From the NCBI GenBank assembly GCA_028277845.1, contig JANQFL010000070.1, positions 62,001 through 126,000 on the forward strand: a DNA stretch of 64,000 bases, in the 5' to 3' direction. The position numbers were made by a program, and so were the translations under genes. Below, piece by piece: positions 51,771 through 61,169 of this stretch. The first letter of the stretch is position 1. Each line of letters starts with the position of its first letter. Under the pieces are notes generated by a model. That model saw only the letters and a list, made by a program, of their open reading frames with translations, had not been told where the DNA came from and searched no databases. Source of the stretch: Sneathiellales bacterium. GTDB lineage: Bacteria; Pseudomonadota; Alphaproteobacteria; JANQFL01.

Positions 51771-54596
51771 ATGTCACGGGATAACAACATACAGGCCGTC
51801 CGCCGGCTGACCCCGATCCAGGAAGGCATTCTTTTTCATACCCTGGAGGCCAAGCGCAGCGGCGTTTATTTCGAGCAGTACAGTTGCCTGTACGAGGGAC
51901 GGGTGGACACCGACAGATTGCGGCGGGCATGGTTTAGGGTTGTCGAGAGGCACGAAGTGCTGCATACCCTGTTTACCTGGGAAGGCCGCGACAAACCGCT
52001 GCAGATCGTGCGTCATACGGTGCCGTTGCCGTGGGAGGAACTGGACTGGCGCGATGCCGACGAGCATGAAGCCGCCGAGCGCTGGCAAGATTTCCTCGAC
52101 CGCGACCGCGCGCGCGGTTTCGAGCTGGACAAGGCGCCGCTGATCCGCCTGACCCTGGTGCGGGTGGCGGACGACCGCTACCGGTTTCTGTGGTCGTTTC
52201 ATCATCTGCTGATCGATGGCTGGTCGATGCGGCTGATCCTCAACGAAGTGACGGCGCTGTATGCCGGCGGCGACGGGTCCAGCCCGTTGCCCAGACCGCG
52301 ATCCTTCGGCGATCTGATCGCGTGGATGGAGGGTCAGGACACCGCGAAACAGGAAGCCTTCTGGACCGACGCGTTGAGCGGGTTCACCGAACCGACGTCC
52401 CTGTCGGCCATTGTCGGAAGCCAACAATTGCCCGTTTCCGGGCATCCGCACGACACGCAGGAAACCGTTCTCGACGCATCGCTGACCGCGCAGGTCCGCG
52501 CATTCGCCCGGGCCGAGCGCCTGACGTTGAACACCGTTCTTCTGGGGGCCTGGTCGCTGGTTCTCGGCCGTTACTGCGACAGGGCGGATGTGGTGTTCGG
52601 GACCACGGTGTCGGGCCGGCCGGCGGAACTGGATGGCGTCGACGGCATCGCCGGCATGTTCATCAATACGCTGCCATTGCGTGTTGACATTCCGGAAAAC
52701 GAGACGCCTGGCGCCTGGCTGTCGCGGCTGCAGGCCAGACAGATGGCCATGCGTGCCCATGAGCAGACGTCGCTGGCGGCGGTGCAGCGCTGGAGCGACG
52801 TTCCCGCGGGTTCGGCGTTGTTCGAAAGCATATTCGTTTTCGAAAACTTCCCCGAAAAAGCGGCGGGCGGTGCGCTGGTGCCCGAGCTGTACCCGCGGGA
52901 TGAACGGTACATCGAGTACAGCAATTATCCGCTGGCCATTTTGGCGGTGCCGGGCGAACAGATACGGCTGATTGCGGTCCACGATCCGGCCATATTCACG
53001 GCTGAGACGGCGAAACGGCTGCTGGAGAACTTGGCCACGGCGGTGGCCTCTCTGACCGCCGCCGCAACGGAGACGGTGTCGGCCGTCACCATCGTGCCGG
53101 CAGCCGAAAGGACGCGGCTGCTGGAGCAGTGGAACCGGACCGCGGCACCCTATCCGTCCGACCGGTGTATCCATCATCAGATCGAGCATTTCGCCCGGAC
53201 CACGCCGGATGCCGTCGCCTTGGCCGATACCGGGACGGCGGTCAGCTATGACGAATTGGACTCCAGAGCCAACCGGTTGGCCGTATTGCTGCAGAGCCGG
53301 GGGATCGGTGTCGGTGCCATCGTGCCCGTGTTTCTGGACCGCGGCATCGATGCAATAGTCGCCATGCTCGCCGTTCTGAAAGCCGGTGGTGCCTATGTCC
53401 CGCTCGACCCGACATTCCCGAAGGACCGTATTCGTCACATTCTCGAGGACATTGCGGCGGCAGACACGGGCCGGACCGGGCAACTGATCGTTCTGAGCAA
53501 CGTCGCGCTCTCGCACAATCTCCCAACGTCGGTTGTCGAGCCCGTCTGCCTCGACGACGGCGATCTTCCGTCCGATACCGGTCCGTTTGTCGAACCCGGT
53601 GTCACGCCGGACGACCTGGCCTATGTCATATACACCTCCGGGTCGACGGGACGGCCGAAAGGCGTCATGGTCACGCACCGGAATCTGGTCAACTCGACCC
53701 ACGCGAGACACGCGTTCTTCGGGGAACCGCTGTCGTCCTTCCTGCTGCTCTCTTCCCTGGCGACCGACAGTTCGGTCGCGGGCACGTACTGGGCGCTCTG
53801 CTCCGGTGCAAGCCTGGTCCTGCCGCCCCGACGCATCGAACAGGACATACCGGCCTTGACCGACCTGGTCGCCCGCCGGCAGGTCTCGCACTATCTCTGT
53901 GTGCCATCGCTGCATGCACTCATTCTCGAGCACAGTTCGGCTGATCGGCTTGCAAGCTTGAAGGGCGTCATGGTTGCGGGTGAGGCATGCACCGAAGATG
54001 TGGTGCTGAACCACTACACCGCACTGCCCGACGTGACTTTGTACAACGAATACGGACCAACCGAAGCAACCGTCTGGGCAACCGGGTGCACGTTGAAACC
54101 GGGCGAACCGGTGAGTATTGGCCGCCCCATCGCGAATACGACGGCGTACGTACTGGATTCCCATCAGCGCTTGTTGCCGGCCGGCGTACCGGGTGAGTTG
54201 TGCATCGGCGGCGTCAACGTGGCCCGGGGGTATCTCAATCAACCGGAACTCACGGCCGAGCGTTTCATTACCGACCGCTACGCGGACGATCATGGTGCGC
54301 GGCTCTATCGAACCGACGATCTGGTGCGGCACCGGGAGGACGGCACCATCGTGTTTCTGGGCCGGGTCGACAATCAGGTCAAGATCCGCGGTTTCCGCGT
54401 CGAACCGGAGGAAATCGAACGAGTCATCCTGGAATGCGGAGCGGTGAGCGAGGCTGCCGTCATTGCCACGGGGACCGGTTCGGACGGCGCCGACCCCACG
54501 GCACTGCTGTCGCAGTTGCAGGCGATGCCATCCGACGAGGCCGAACGACTGCTCACCGAAATCGAAACGCTGGAGATGGAGGCGGCGGCGATATGA
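51771..54596 (+). CDS. NRPS C - A core (adenylation domain lacking its C-terminal subdomain)
   Basis: 941 aa from the ATG at 51771 (a TTG at 51753 overlaps the previous stop). C domain ~10-440 opens VRRLTPIQEGILFHTL, a pattern fitting a D-residue donor, with HHLLIDGWS (H144/H145, D149). A core ~465-890: YTSGSTGRPKGVMVTH, VTLYNEYGPTEATVWATG, RTDDLVRHREDG (TGDL altered), QVKIRGFRVEPEEIE (A8). It then ends with an acidic helix (LLTEIETLEMEAAAI) instead of A9-A10. The missing subdomain opens the protein encoded two genes on, with a methyltransferase between: an interrupted A domain split into separate genes. Pocket by eye D-S-A-L-M-A-E-V-W; no confident substrate. Confidence 0.9.
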   Translation: MSRDNNIQAVRRLTPIQEGILFHTLEAKRSGVYFEQYSCLYEGRVDTDRLRRAWFRVVERHEVLHTLFTWEGRDKPLQIVRHTVPLPWEELDWRDADEHEAAERWQDFLDRDRARGFELDKAPLIRLTLVRVADDRYRFLWSFHHLLIDGWSMRLILNEVTALYAGGDGSSPLPRPRSFGDLIAWMEGQDTAKQEAFWTDALSGFTEPTSLSAIVGSQQLPVSGHPHDTQETVLDASLTAQVRAFARAERLTLNTVLLGAWSLVLGRYCDRADVVFGTTVSGRPAELDGVDGIAGMFINTLPLRVDIPENETPGAWLSRLQARQMAMRAHEQTSLAAVQRWSDVPAGSALFESIFVFENFPEKAAGGALVPELYPRDERYIEYSNYPLAILAVPGEQIRLIAVHDPAIFTAETAKRLLENLATAVASLTAAATETVSAVTIVPAAERTRLLEQWNRTAAPYPSDRCIHHQIEHFARTTPDAVALADTGTAVSYDELDSRANRLAVLLQSRGIGVGAIVPVFLDRGIDAIVAMLAVLKAGGAYVPLDPTFPKDRIRHILEDIAAADTGRTGQLIVLSNVALSHNLPTSVVEPVCLDDGDLPSDTGPFVEPGVTPDDLAYVIYTSGSTGRPKGVMVTHRNLVNSTHARHAFFGEPLSSFLLLSSLATDSSVAGTYWALCSGASLVLPPRRIEQDIPALTDLVARRQVSHYLCVPSLHALILEHSSADRLASLKGVMVAGEACTEDVVLNHYTALPDVTLYNEYGPTEATVWATGCTLKPGEPVSIGRPIANTTAYVLDSHQRLLPAGVPGELCIGGVNVARGYLNQPELTAERFITDRYADDHGARLYRTDDLVRHREDGTIVFLGRVDNQVKIRGFRVEPEEIERVILECGAVSEAAVIATGTGSDGADPTALLSQLQAMPSDEAERLLTEIETLEMEAAAI

Positions 54597-55384
54597 CGAA
54601 ACGGCTCAAACGCCACCGCGACTTCGAAATCTCGGTGCAGATCAAAAACGACGACTTCATTCGGCCGCCCCGCGACGCGCAACGCAATTGGTTGTTGAAC
54701 GGGACCTTGAACGAGTTTTCGGACAACTTGCTGGCGCTGAATACCCTGGCGCGCCGCTATGTGCCGGGTTCGGATGCGCTGCCCACAGGCGATCGAAGCC
54801 AGGCCGTGATGCACGATGAAGACATCATGGAAGACTGGCAACTGCCGCTGATGCAGGCCATGGCCGAGGGGGTGACCGAGGGTCACGGCCATGTGCTGGA
54901 AATCGGTTTTGGGCGCGGCGCCGCATCCACCATGATCCAGCGGTGCGGCGTCGAAAGCCACACCATTATCGAATGCAACGACTCCATCGTCGGACGTTTC
55001 AATACCTGGAAGGACGACTATCCGGGACGGGATATCAAAATGGTGCACGGCATGTGGCAGGATACCCTGCCGTCCCTCGGCACCTTCGACGGCATATTCT
55101 TCCACACCTATCCGCTGAACGAAGCCGAATTCGTCGAGCAGATCGGCGAAAGCACCACGTTTGCGGAGCATTTCTTCGAACATGCGGCGCAGCACTTGGT
55201 GGACGGCGGGCGTTTCACCTATCTGTCCAACGAAATGGATTCCCTGAGCCGGACTCACCAGCGGCTGCTGTTCCGTTACTTCGATCGCATCTCGATCCGG
55301 ATCGTCGAGAACCTGAACCTGCCGGAGACTGTCAGGGACGCCTGGTGGGCCGATTCGATGGCCGTTGTCGTGGCGTTCAAGTAG
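54593..55384 (+). CDS. SAM-dependent N-methyltransferase, guanidinoacetate/arginine type (GAMT/RMT2-like)
   Basis: 263 aa, start in ATGA overlap with the preceding stop after a clear GGAGG. Features strikingly like guanidinoacetate methyltransferase: DIMEDWQLPLMQAMA, SAM loop VLEIGFGRGAAST, SHTIIECNDSIVGRF, HGMWQDTLPSLGTFDGIFF, HTYPLNEAEF and GGRFTYLSNEMD. That family methylates guanidino nitrogens. It occupies exactly the gene position where interrupted adenylation domains carry an embedded methyltransferase (between A8 and A9), so it probably assembles with the A halves on each side and methylates a guanidino or amidino side chain of a carrier-bound residue. Cytosolic. Confidence 0.87.
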   Translation: MTKRLKRHRDFEISVQIKNDDFIRPPRDAQRNWLLNGTLNEFSDNLLALNTLARRYVPGSDALPTGDRSQAVMHDEDIMEDWQLPLMQAMAEGVTEGHGHVLEIGFGRGAASTMIQRCGVESHTIIECNDSIVGRFNTWKDDYPGRDIKMVHGMWQDTLPSLGTFDGIFFHTYPLNEAEFVEQIGESTTFAEHFFEHAAQHLVDGGRFTYLSNEMDSLSRTHQRLLFRYFDRISIRIVENLNLPETVRDAWWADSMAVVVAFK

Positions 55385-55388
55385 GCGG

Positions 55389-57410
55389 ATGATGGGTATG
55401 GAAACGACGGAGCGCACTTTGCAGGAACGGCTGAACGCCCTGTCGCCCGGGCAACGCGCCGAACTGGCGCGCCGGTTGTCCGGCAACGCCGGTCCGCGGC
55501 GGACGGAGCGGGACGCCCTGATCGCCTTTGTGGTCGGCCGGAACGGGGCGGTGGACGAAGACGCCGTGCGGGCGCGTCTGCGCGACCGTCTGCCCGACTA
55601 CATGGTGCCGCGCGATATCGTGGTGCTCGACTCGCTGCCGCGGCTGCCCAACGGCAAGATCGACCGCAACGCCTTGCATGCCGTCGATTGGACGCAACCG
55701 GAACCCGACGGGAGCGACATCGTCGCGCCGCGAAACGAGGCCGAACGGACCTTGTCGGATATATGGTGCGATGTGCTCGGACTCGACAGCGTCAGCATCC
55801 ATGACGATTTTTTCGAAGTCGGCGGCGATTCGTTGATCAGTATCCGTATTCTTTCGCGCGCCAATCAGGCCGGCTTGAAAATCAGACCCGAGCTGTTCTT
55901 CGAATATCCGACCATCGCCGGGCAAGCGGCCGCCTCCGGCGGGGCTACGGTCGTCACAGCCGAACCCGGCCTGGTGACGGGCACGATGCCTTTGATGCCT
56001 ATACAGCACTGGTTCTTCGAGAGAATTCCGGTCGATCCCCAACAGTGGAACCAGTCGGCGCTGTACACCGCGCCGGAAGGGTTCAGCGCCGACCGTCTGG
56101 AACGCAGCGTTCAGCATCTGATGAAGCATCACGATGCCCTGCGTCTGCGGTTCCCAATGGCCGGCGGGAAACGCCAAGCGACGTTCGATGACATGCCGGC
56201 GGAGCTGCCCGTGGTGCACGTCGACCTGTCCGGCGCCGATCCATCCGACGTCGAGGGCGAGATCGTGAAAACCGCCGAAAAGTATCATGCCCGGTTCGAT
56301 CTCGAGACCGGTCCGCTGGTCTGTTTTGTCCATTTCACCCTACCGGCCGGGCAGGACGCAAAAGTCCTTGTCATCGTGCATCATCTACTGGTTGATGCCG
56401 TTTCCTGGTGTTTGCTCAGCGAGCACTTCGACTTGATTTGTGGTCAGATTATGAGCGGCGAGGCCATCGCCCTGCCGGACAAGACAACGTCGCTTCAACA
56501 GTGGGCGATGCGGCTGAAGAACCGGGCTGAAGCACAGGACATCCAGTCGGAAGCCGCTTACTGGCGCGGCAACCTTGCCGAGGAAGGCGATCGGCTGCCG
56601 ACGGATTTTCCCGCGGAGGTCACCGACAATCGTTTTGCCGATACCGAGTATGTGTCCCGGTCCCTGGATGAGGAGGCGACGCAAACCCTGTTGCAGGACG
56701 TCTGCCAACGGCACAGGGCGCAAATCGACGAAATCCTGATGGCCGCGCTCGCCGGCACGGTCTGTGCCTGGACCGGGCGACCATCGGTGACATTCGATCT
56801 GGAGGGGCATGGCCGGGAGGCCATGTTCGACGACATGGATGTGTCGCACACCGTCGGTTGGTTTACGACCGTCTTTCCGGTGCGTATCGCGCTGGGGCAA
56901 AGCGACGAAACGGCCGACCATCTTGCCTCGGTCAAGGACCGGTTGCGCCGGATCGCCAATGGCGGCATCGGATACGGCTTGCTGCGGGACATGATGCCGG
57001 GCACGGAGATATCCGACGCGCTTCGCCAAGCGCCCAGGTCCGAACTGCTGTTCAACTATCTTGGACAGGTGGATTTGCTGGCCGGCGAGTTGAAGCATCT
57101 GCGGCTGGAAGACGACCAGTTTACGGCGGCGCGCAGTCCTCGCGGCATCCGAGCCTACGTTCTTGAAGTCAATGCGCGGATATCGTGCGGTAGGCTCCGG
57201 GTGGATTGGTCCTACGCTTCGCGTTTGCACAACCGTGACACCGTATTGGGGCTGGCGAACGATTTCATGGCGCGCCTGCAATCGTTGATCGGTTCGCACG
57301 GAGAGGAATCGCAACCCGTGGTGACCGCCGCCGATTTCCCGCTCGCAAACCTCGATCAAGACGAATTCGCCGCATTGGCGCAACTGCTCGACGAAGACAA
57401 TAAACAATAG
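55389..57410 (+). CDS. NRPS A C-terminal subdomain - T - E
   Basis: 673 aa from the ATG at 55389; ATGs at 55392 and 55398 are alternatives. Residues 1-45 form a short helical linker (LNALSPGQRAELARRLSG). Residues ~50-100 are the adenylation C-terminal subdomain with RLRDRLPDYMVPRDIVVLDS and A10 LPRLPNGKIDRNAL, whose Lys completes the active site of the core encoded two genes upstream. Carrier domain: Ser148 in VGGDSLIS. E domain ~200-640: HHLLVDAVSW (H331/H332, D336), LEGHGREAMF, VGWFTTVFPV, GGIGYGLLRD, FNYLGQ. It completes module two and gives a second D-residue, handed to the C-T-TE protein. Confidence 0.88.
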   Translation: MMGMETTERTLQERLNALSPGQRAELARRLSGNAGPRRTERDALIAFVVGRNGAVDEDAVRARLRDRLPDYMVPRDIVVLDSLPRLPNGKIDRNALHAVDWTQPEPDGSDIVAPRNEAERTLSDIWCDVLGLDSVSIHDDFFEVGGDSLISIRILSRANQAGLKIRPELFFEYPTIAGQAAASGGATVVTAEPGLVTGTMPLMPIQHWFFERIPVDPQQWNQSALYTAPEGFSADRLERSVQHLMKHHDALRLRFPMAGGKRQATFDDMPAELPVVHVDLSGADPSDVEGEIVKTAEKYHARFDLETGPLVCFVHFTLPAGQDAKVLVIVHHLLVDAVSWCLLSEHFDLICGQIMSGEAIALPDKTTSLQQWAMRLKNRAEAQDIQSEAAYWRGNLAEEGDRLPTDFPAEVTDNRFADTEYVSRSLDEEATQTLLQDVCQRHRAQIDEILMAALAGTVCAWTGRPSVTFDLEGHGREAMFDDMDVSHTVGWFTTVFPVRIALGQSDETADHLASVKDRLRRIANGGIGYGLLRDMMPGTEISDALRQAPRSELLFNYLGQVDLLAGELKHLRLEDDQFTAARSPRGIRAYVLEVNARISCGRLRVDWSYASRLHNRDTVLGLANDFMARLQSLIGSHGEESQPVVTAADFPLANLDQDEFAALAQLLDEDNKQ

Positions 57411-57486
57411 GCGGAAAACAGTGCCCGTATGTGGGGACTTTGACAACGGACGACAAAACCGATTCAGGCAATAATAGTGGGACCCA

Positions 57487-58698
57487 ATGAATATGGCTGA
57501 TTACGAATCGAGAACCGCCCGCATCCGGAATCGTGTCCGTTTCTGGGTGCTGTCGGCGGTATTGTCCGCCGCCGTGATGGTGGCGAGCACGGGCGCCGTC
57601 CTTGCGCATGCGTTGGGTGAGGGAGTGGTCTTTCTGTCCATTCAAAAGGACACCATCGAAGGGCATGTCGATTTTCCCCTGACGGACGTGAACGACATCG
57701 TTTTTGCCGGCGAGGTGAACGACGGCATTCTGACGCCGGAGGAGCTGGACCAGAGGATCGGGCGCCTCAAGGACTACATTGCCGAACGGGTGTCCATCGC
57801 CATGCCGGAAGGTGCGCTGACATTCCGATTCACGGGCCACGAAGTCGTGGAACCGCCCAAGGTTCCGTTCGGCTTCGTCCAGGTCTTCTTTTCCGTCGAC
57901 ACGTTGCCGGCGGTCCCCAGTGTACTGGAAATCCGGTATTCGGCCTTGTTCGATGTCAGTCCCCTGCACCGCGGTCTGTTGGTCATCGACCGAAACGCCC
58001 TGACGGGCTACCAGAACGACACCGAAGCGGTATCATTGATTTTCACGGAAGGAAGCCAGGTTCAGGAACTCGATCTGGCCGGGCAGTCGGGATGGGATTT
58101 GTTCGGCGACTATGTCGGCCACGGCATCTTCCACATCGGTATCGGTTTCGACCATATTCTGTTTCTCATCGCCCTGCTGCTGACCGCGGTGTTCGAGTGG
58201 AAGGATGGCAAGCGGGTCGCCTGTCAGTCGTTTCGCAAGGCCTTCTACAATGTGGTGGCCATCGTCACCCTGTTCACGCTGGCCCACAGCATTACCTTGA
58301 CCTTGGCGGTTTTGGACATCGTGACCCTGCCGTCACGGTTCGTGGAAGCCGTGATCGCCCTGACCGTCATCGCGGCGGCCGTTCACAACCTGTATCCGAT
58401 CCTGGGCAACAAGGCCCGCCTGATCGTGTTCGTCTTCGGGCTGTTCCACGGATTCGGTTTTGCCGGCGTGCTGACCGATCTCGGGTTCCAGAGTTCGGCC
58501 CTGTTCACGACCTTGTTCGGCTTCAACATCGGCGTCGAAATCGGCCAGATCATGATCGTCTCGCTGGTGTTCCCCTTGCTGTACTGGGCCAGGAACAGCG
58601 ACGGTTACGCCCGCTTCGGCGTCGGCGGCGGATCCCTGGCCATCGCCGGGTTCGGCGGGTTCTGGATCCTCGACCGGACCTTGGGACTGCCGTTCTGA
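57487..58698 (+). CDS. HupE/UreJ-family membrane protein
   Basis: 403 aa. N-terminal signal/anchor (~18-42), an extracytoplasmic domain of ~160 residues, then about seven membrane segments containing the HupE/UreJ core: GIFHIGIGFDHILFLIALLL, AIVTLFTLAHSITLTLAVL, FGLFHGFGFAGVL and FNIGVEIGQIMIV. The repeated His residues in membrane helices (FHIG, AHS, FHGFG) suggest metal handling; relatives are linked to nickel or to copper systems. Begins 76 bases after the last NRPS gene and leads a tail of membrane-protein genes. Function within the cluster is unknown. Confidence 0.85.
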   Translation: MNMADYESRTARIRNRVRFWVLSAVLSAAVMVASTGAVLAHALGEGVVFLSIQKDTIEGHVDFPLTDVNDIVFAGEVNDGILTPEELDQRIGRLKDYIAERVSIAMPEGALTFRFTGHEVVEPPKVPFGFVQVFFSVDTLPAVPSVLEIRYSALFDVSPLHRGLLVIDRNALTGYQNDTEAVSLIFTEGSQVQELDLAGQSGWDLFGDYVGHGIFHIGIGFDHILFLIALLLTAVFEWKDGKRVACQSFRKAFYNVVAIVTLFTLAHSITLTLAVLDIVTLPSRFVEAVIALTVIAAAVHNLYPILGNKARLIVFVFGLFHGFGFAGVLTDLGFQSSALFTTLFGFNIGVEIGQIMIVSLVFPLLYWARNSDGYARFGVGGGSLAIAGFGGFWILDRTLGLPF

Positions 58699-58741
58699 TG
58701 GGCGGCAGGCGGCGACTTTCGCGGACGGGGACCCATTAGGC

Positions 58742-59422
58742 ATGGGTCACGCGCCGAAACTGCTGCTGGCGTCCCTGCTCGTTTGTTTTCTGGGACTCGC
58801 CCTGCTCGGTTTCAAGGCCCTGGGGACGTACCGGATCGACTGGTTGGCGGCTCGAACGCTCTTGCCGGCGCAATCGGACGCCGTGGTGAATGCCGAATTT
58901 GTCGCGCAGGTCGGCGGATTCCACGAGGTCGTCATCGAGTACGATTCGGTGCTGCCCGAGCGGCAGTTGACGGAACGGTTGACGCGGACCGGCGACCAGG
59001 CGGCCAGCGACGTGTCCTGGACGGTGACCAAGGACGGGCAACCGTTTGCCGCCGGCGGCAGCAACCGGTTGCTGTACAGTTCGTCCGGCGGCCGGACCGG
59101 TTTGGGCCGGATCAAACGGTGGCTGCTCAGCATCCCGTTTCACAGGGATGGCGCCTCGTTCATCCAGGTCGTCGGCCGGTTCCGTGCCTCGCCGGACTCA
59201 CGCTACGCGCTTGCCGCGGAGTTGCGTTCGATCGACCCGGTATTTGTGAAAGCGCGGGCACGGATGGCCGTCCGGCCCGGGCGGGAACTCTGGAACGACC
59301 ACCACGGCTCGACCGTGGCTATTGCCTATGCGGGACTGGCGTTTGTCGCATTGGGCCTTGTACTGGGAGGGCTGGCGATCCTGATGGTGCTGTATGTTCG
59401 GTTGAGACCGGCCGTGACGTAG
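58742..59422 (+). CDS. Hypothetical bitopic membrane protein
   Basis: 226 aa, family not recognised. One hydrophobic segment at the N-terminus (LLLASLLVCFLGLALLGF) and one near the C-terminus (VAIAYAGLAFVALGLVLGGL) flank a ~160-residue domain rich in beta-type alternation, presumably extracytoplasmic. Found between HupE/UreJ and HTTM-like genes and spaced 43 and 58 bases from them, so probably part of the same membrane complex. Confidence 0.7.
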   Translation: MGHAPKLLLASLLVCFLGLALLGFKALGTYRIDWLAARTLLPAQSDAVVNAEFVAQVGGFHEVVIEYDSVLPERQLTERLTRTGDQAASDVSWTVTKDGQPFAAGGSNRLLYSSSGGRTGLGRIKRWLLSIPFHRDGASFIQVVGRFRASPDSRYALAAELRSIDPVFVKARARMAVRPGRELWNDHHGSTVAIAYAGLAFVALGLVLGGLAILMVLYVRLRPAVT

Positions 59423-59480
59423 GGACGCCGCCGGTGCCGGCGGTTTGCCGGAACCGCCGGGTGGAAGGGGGAAAGACGCG

Positions 59481-61169
59481 ATGACTTCATTCAGCGTGGC
59501 GCGGCCGGTTCCCGTCTTGCCGAACGCCGTGCAAGGTGCCATCAGTCGTCTGCCCCCGTCCGTCCATGCTGTCTTCGCGCGCTGGCCGTCGGTGCTGCTG
59601 TGCCTCCAGGCGGTCGCCGTGCTGGCGCTGTTTCTGGTGATCGACCGCTTGACCGAGTACAAGACCGTGTTGACTGCGGAGGGATACCGGCAACCGATCC
59701 TAGCGGTCGAAATCGTCACGTCGATCGGTGCGCCGCTGATGGCGGTTCTGCTCGTCGGAGCGGCCGTGCTGTATCGTTTCGGGCATCTGTCCGCGGCCTG
59801 GACGGACATGCACGGCGGCAAGACGCTGCGGTGGTTCGTGTTCGCCCTGGCGGCGCTGATGGCCTGGCCCTTTACGGCCTACGGCTACAATTTCAATTAC
59901 GACCAGGGCCACTATTGGGACCGCTTGCTGATCCTGCTGTTCCTGGTTCTGCTGTGGTTCCGTCCGGCGTTCATTTTTCCGTTTTTCCTGCTGGTGTTCG
60001 GCGTGATGTGGCAGTTGAGCGAACCGATGCTCGGCGGCAGCCTCATACCGCACAAACTGCAGGTGCTGCACGCCCTGGTCCTGTTCGGCGCGGCGTTTCT
60101 TCTGTTCGCCGCCACGGGCTGGCATATCGGCCGCGTCTATGTGTTCATGGTGTGCTGCCTCGTCGGCGCCGCCTATTGGGAAGCGGCGCTGGCCAAGATC
60201 GACATCAACTGGCTGTCAAGCGTGGGGCTGTCTTGGATCCCCATTCCGTCCTACGCCCATGGCTGGCTGGCACAGCTCGACAGCGGCACGATCATTGCGT
60301 TCTCCGAACTGCTGCGTCTTGTGGAATTCCCGGCCGTCATCGCCGTTCTGGTGCTGGAGGCGGGCTGCGTGCTGTTCCTGATCCACCGCAAGGTGTCGCT
60401 GGCCCTGCTCGTCGCGGTGATATGTTTTCACTTCGGCGTATTCGTGCTGTTCGGATTTCTCTTCTGGACCTGGATCTTCCTCGACGCGGCGTTGCTGATA
60501 GTGTTGTGGCGCGATCGGCATGATCCGGTGTTTCCGGTCTACGGCCGCGCGTCTTTCGTCCTGTCGGTGCCGCTGATCCTGTACGGCGCCCTGTGGGCGC
60601 ACCCACCGCATCTGGGGTGGTTCGATACCAAGCTGGCATACACCTACCGTCTGGAGGCGATCGGCGCCAGCGGCACGGTGTACCGACTGCCGGCGTCCTA
60701 TTTTGCACCCTATGAAGACGCCTTTACGATGACGAGCTTCGGGTATCTGCCGGAGTCCCACGGCATGCTGGTTGGACCCTATGGCGTCACGCATTTCGCC
60801 GGGGTGGCCGAGGCGGTCAACGCGGCGACATCGGCGGACGAGATATTCGAACTGGAAAAACGCATGGGGACGCAGCGGCACGACGACGCCCGGGCCGAAC
60901 GGTTTTACGGGTTCGTCCGGCGTTATGTCGCCAACCGCAACGCCGCGGGGACGCCCATGCTGGATCTGCACGGCCCGATGCAGTTCTGGAGTCAAACTCC
61001 GGGAGAGGTGCCGCCTGATGACGACAAGATCGTCACCGTGATTGTGAAGGAGCTGACGACGTTTTACGACGGCCAGGACATCCGGACGATCCGTGAACTG
61101 GAACTGGCGCGCCTGAGCGTTGCCGCCGAGCCCGGGCCCGCGAACGGAGGAACCAAGCCATCGCCATGA
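59481..61169 (+). CDS. HTTM-like polytopic membrane protein
   Basis: 562 aa from the ATG at 59481 (GGGGGAAAG before it). About ten membrane segments to residue ~390, then a ~170-residue soluble tail ending in repeated charged stretches. GYNFNYDQGHYWDRLLI, AAYWEAALAKIDINWLS, AVICFHFGVFVLFGFLFWTW resemble the horizontally transferred transmembrane (HTTM) family related to vitamin K-dependent gamma-carboxylase, with conserved Tyr, Lys and His in membrane helices. Its stop overlaps the following HTTM-DCC start by four bases, so the pair is probably a complex. Activity unknown. Confidence 0.65.
   Translation: MTSFSVARPVPVLPNAVQGAISRLPPSVHAVFARWPSVLLCLQAVAVLALFLVIDRLTEYKTVLTAEGYRQPILAVEIVTSIGAPLMAVLLVGAAVLYRFGHLSAAWTDMHGGKTLRWFVFALAALMAWPFTAYGYNFNYDQGHYWDRLLILLFLVLLWFRPAFIFPFFLLVFGVMWQLSEPMLGGSLIPHKLQVLHALVLFGAAFLLFAATGWHIGRVYVFMVCCLVGAAYWEAALAKIDINWLSSVGLSWIPIPSYAHGWLAQLDSGTIIAFSELLRLVEFPAVIAVLVLEAGCVLFLIHRKVSLALLVAVICFHFGVFVLFGFLFWTWIFLDAALLIVLWRDRHDPVFPVYGRASFVLSVPLILYGALWAHPPHLGWFDTKLAYTYRLEAIGASGTVYRLPASYFAPYEDAFTMTSFGYLPESHGMLVGPYGVTHFAGVAEAVNAATSADEIFELEKRMGTQRHDDARAERFYGFVRRYVANRNAAGTPMLDLHGPMQFWSQTPGEVPPDDDKIVTVIVKELTTFYDGQDIRTIRELELARLSVAAEPGPANGGTKPSP

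Noticed and set aside
46255-54332. Very long open frames on the minus strand opposite the NRPS genes (for example 46255-48042, 49105-50487 and 51774-54332)
   Set aside because: They mirror the codon structure of high-GC genes, have no recognisable domains and lie opposite continuous, motif-rich NRPS coding sequence.
54590-55390. Frameshift or assembly error as the cause of the split adenylation domain
   Set aside because: The methyltransferase is a full-length reading frame with its own ribosome site and ATGA overlap, and the downstream protein has a proper linker and start; still worth checking in reads.
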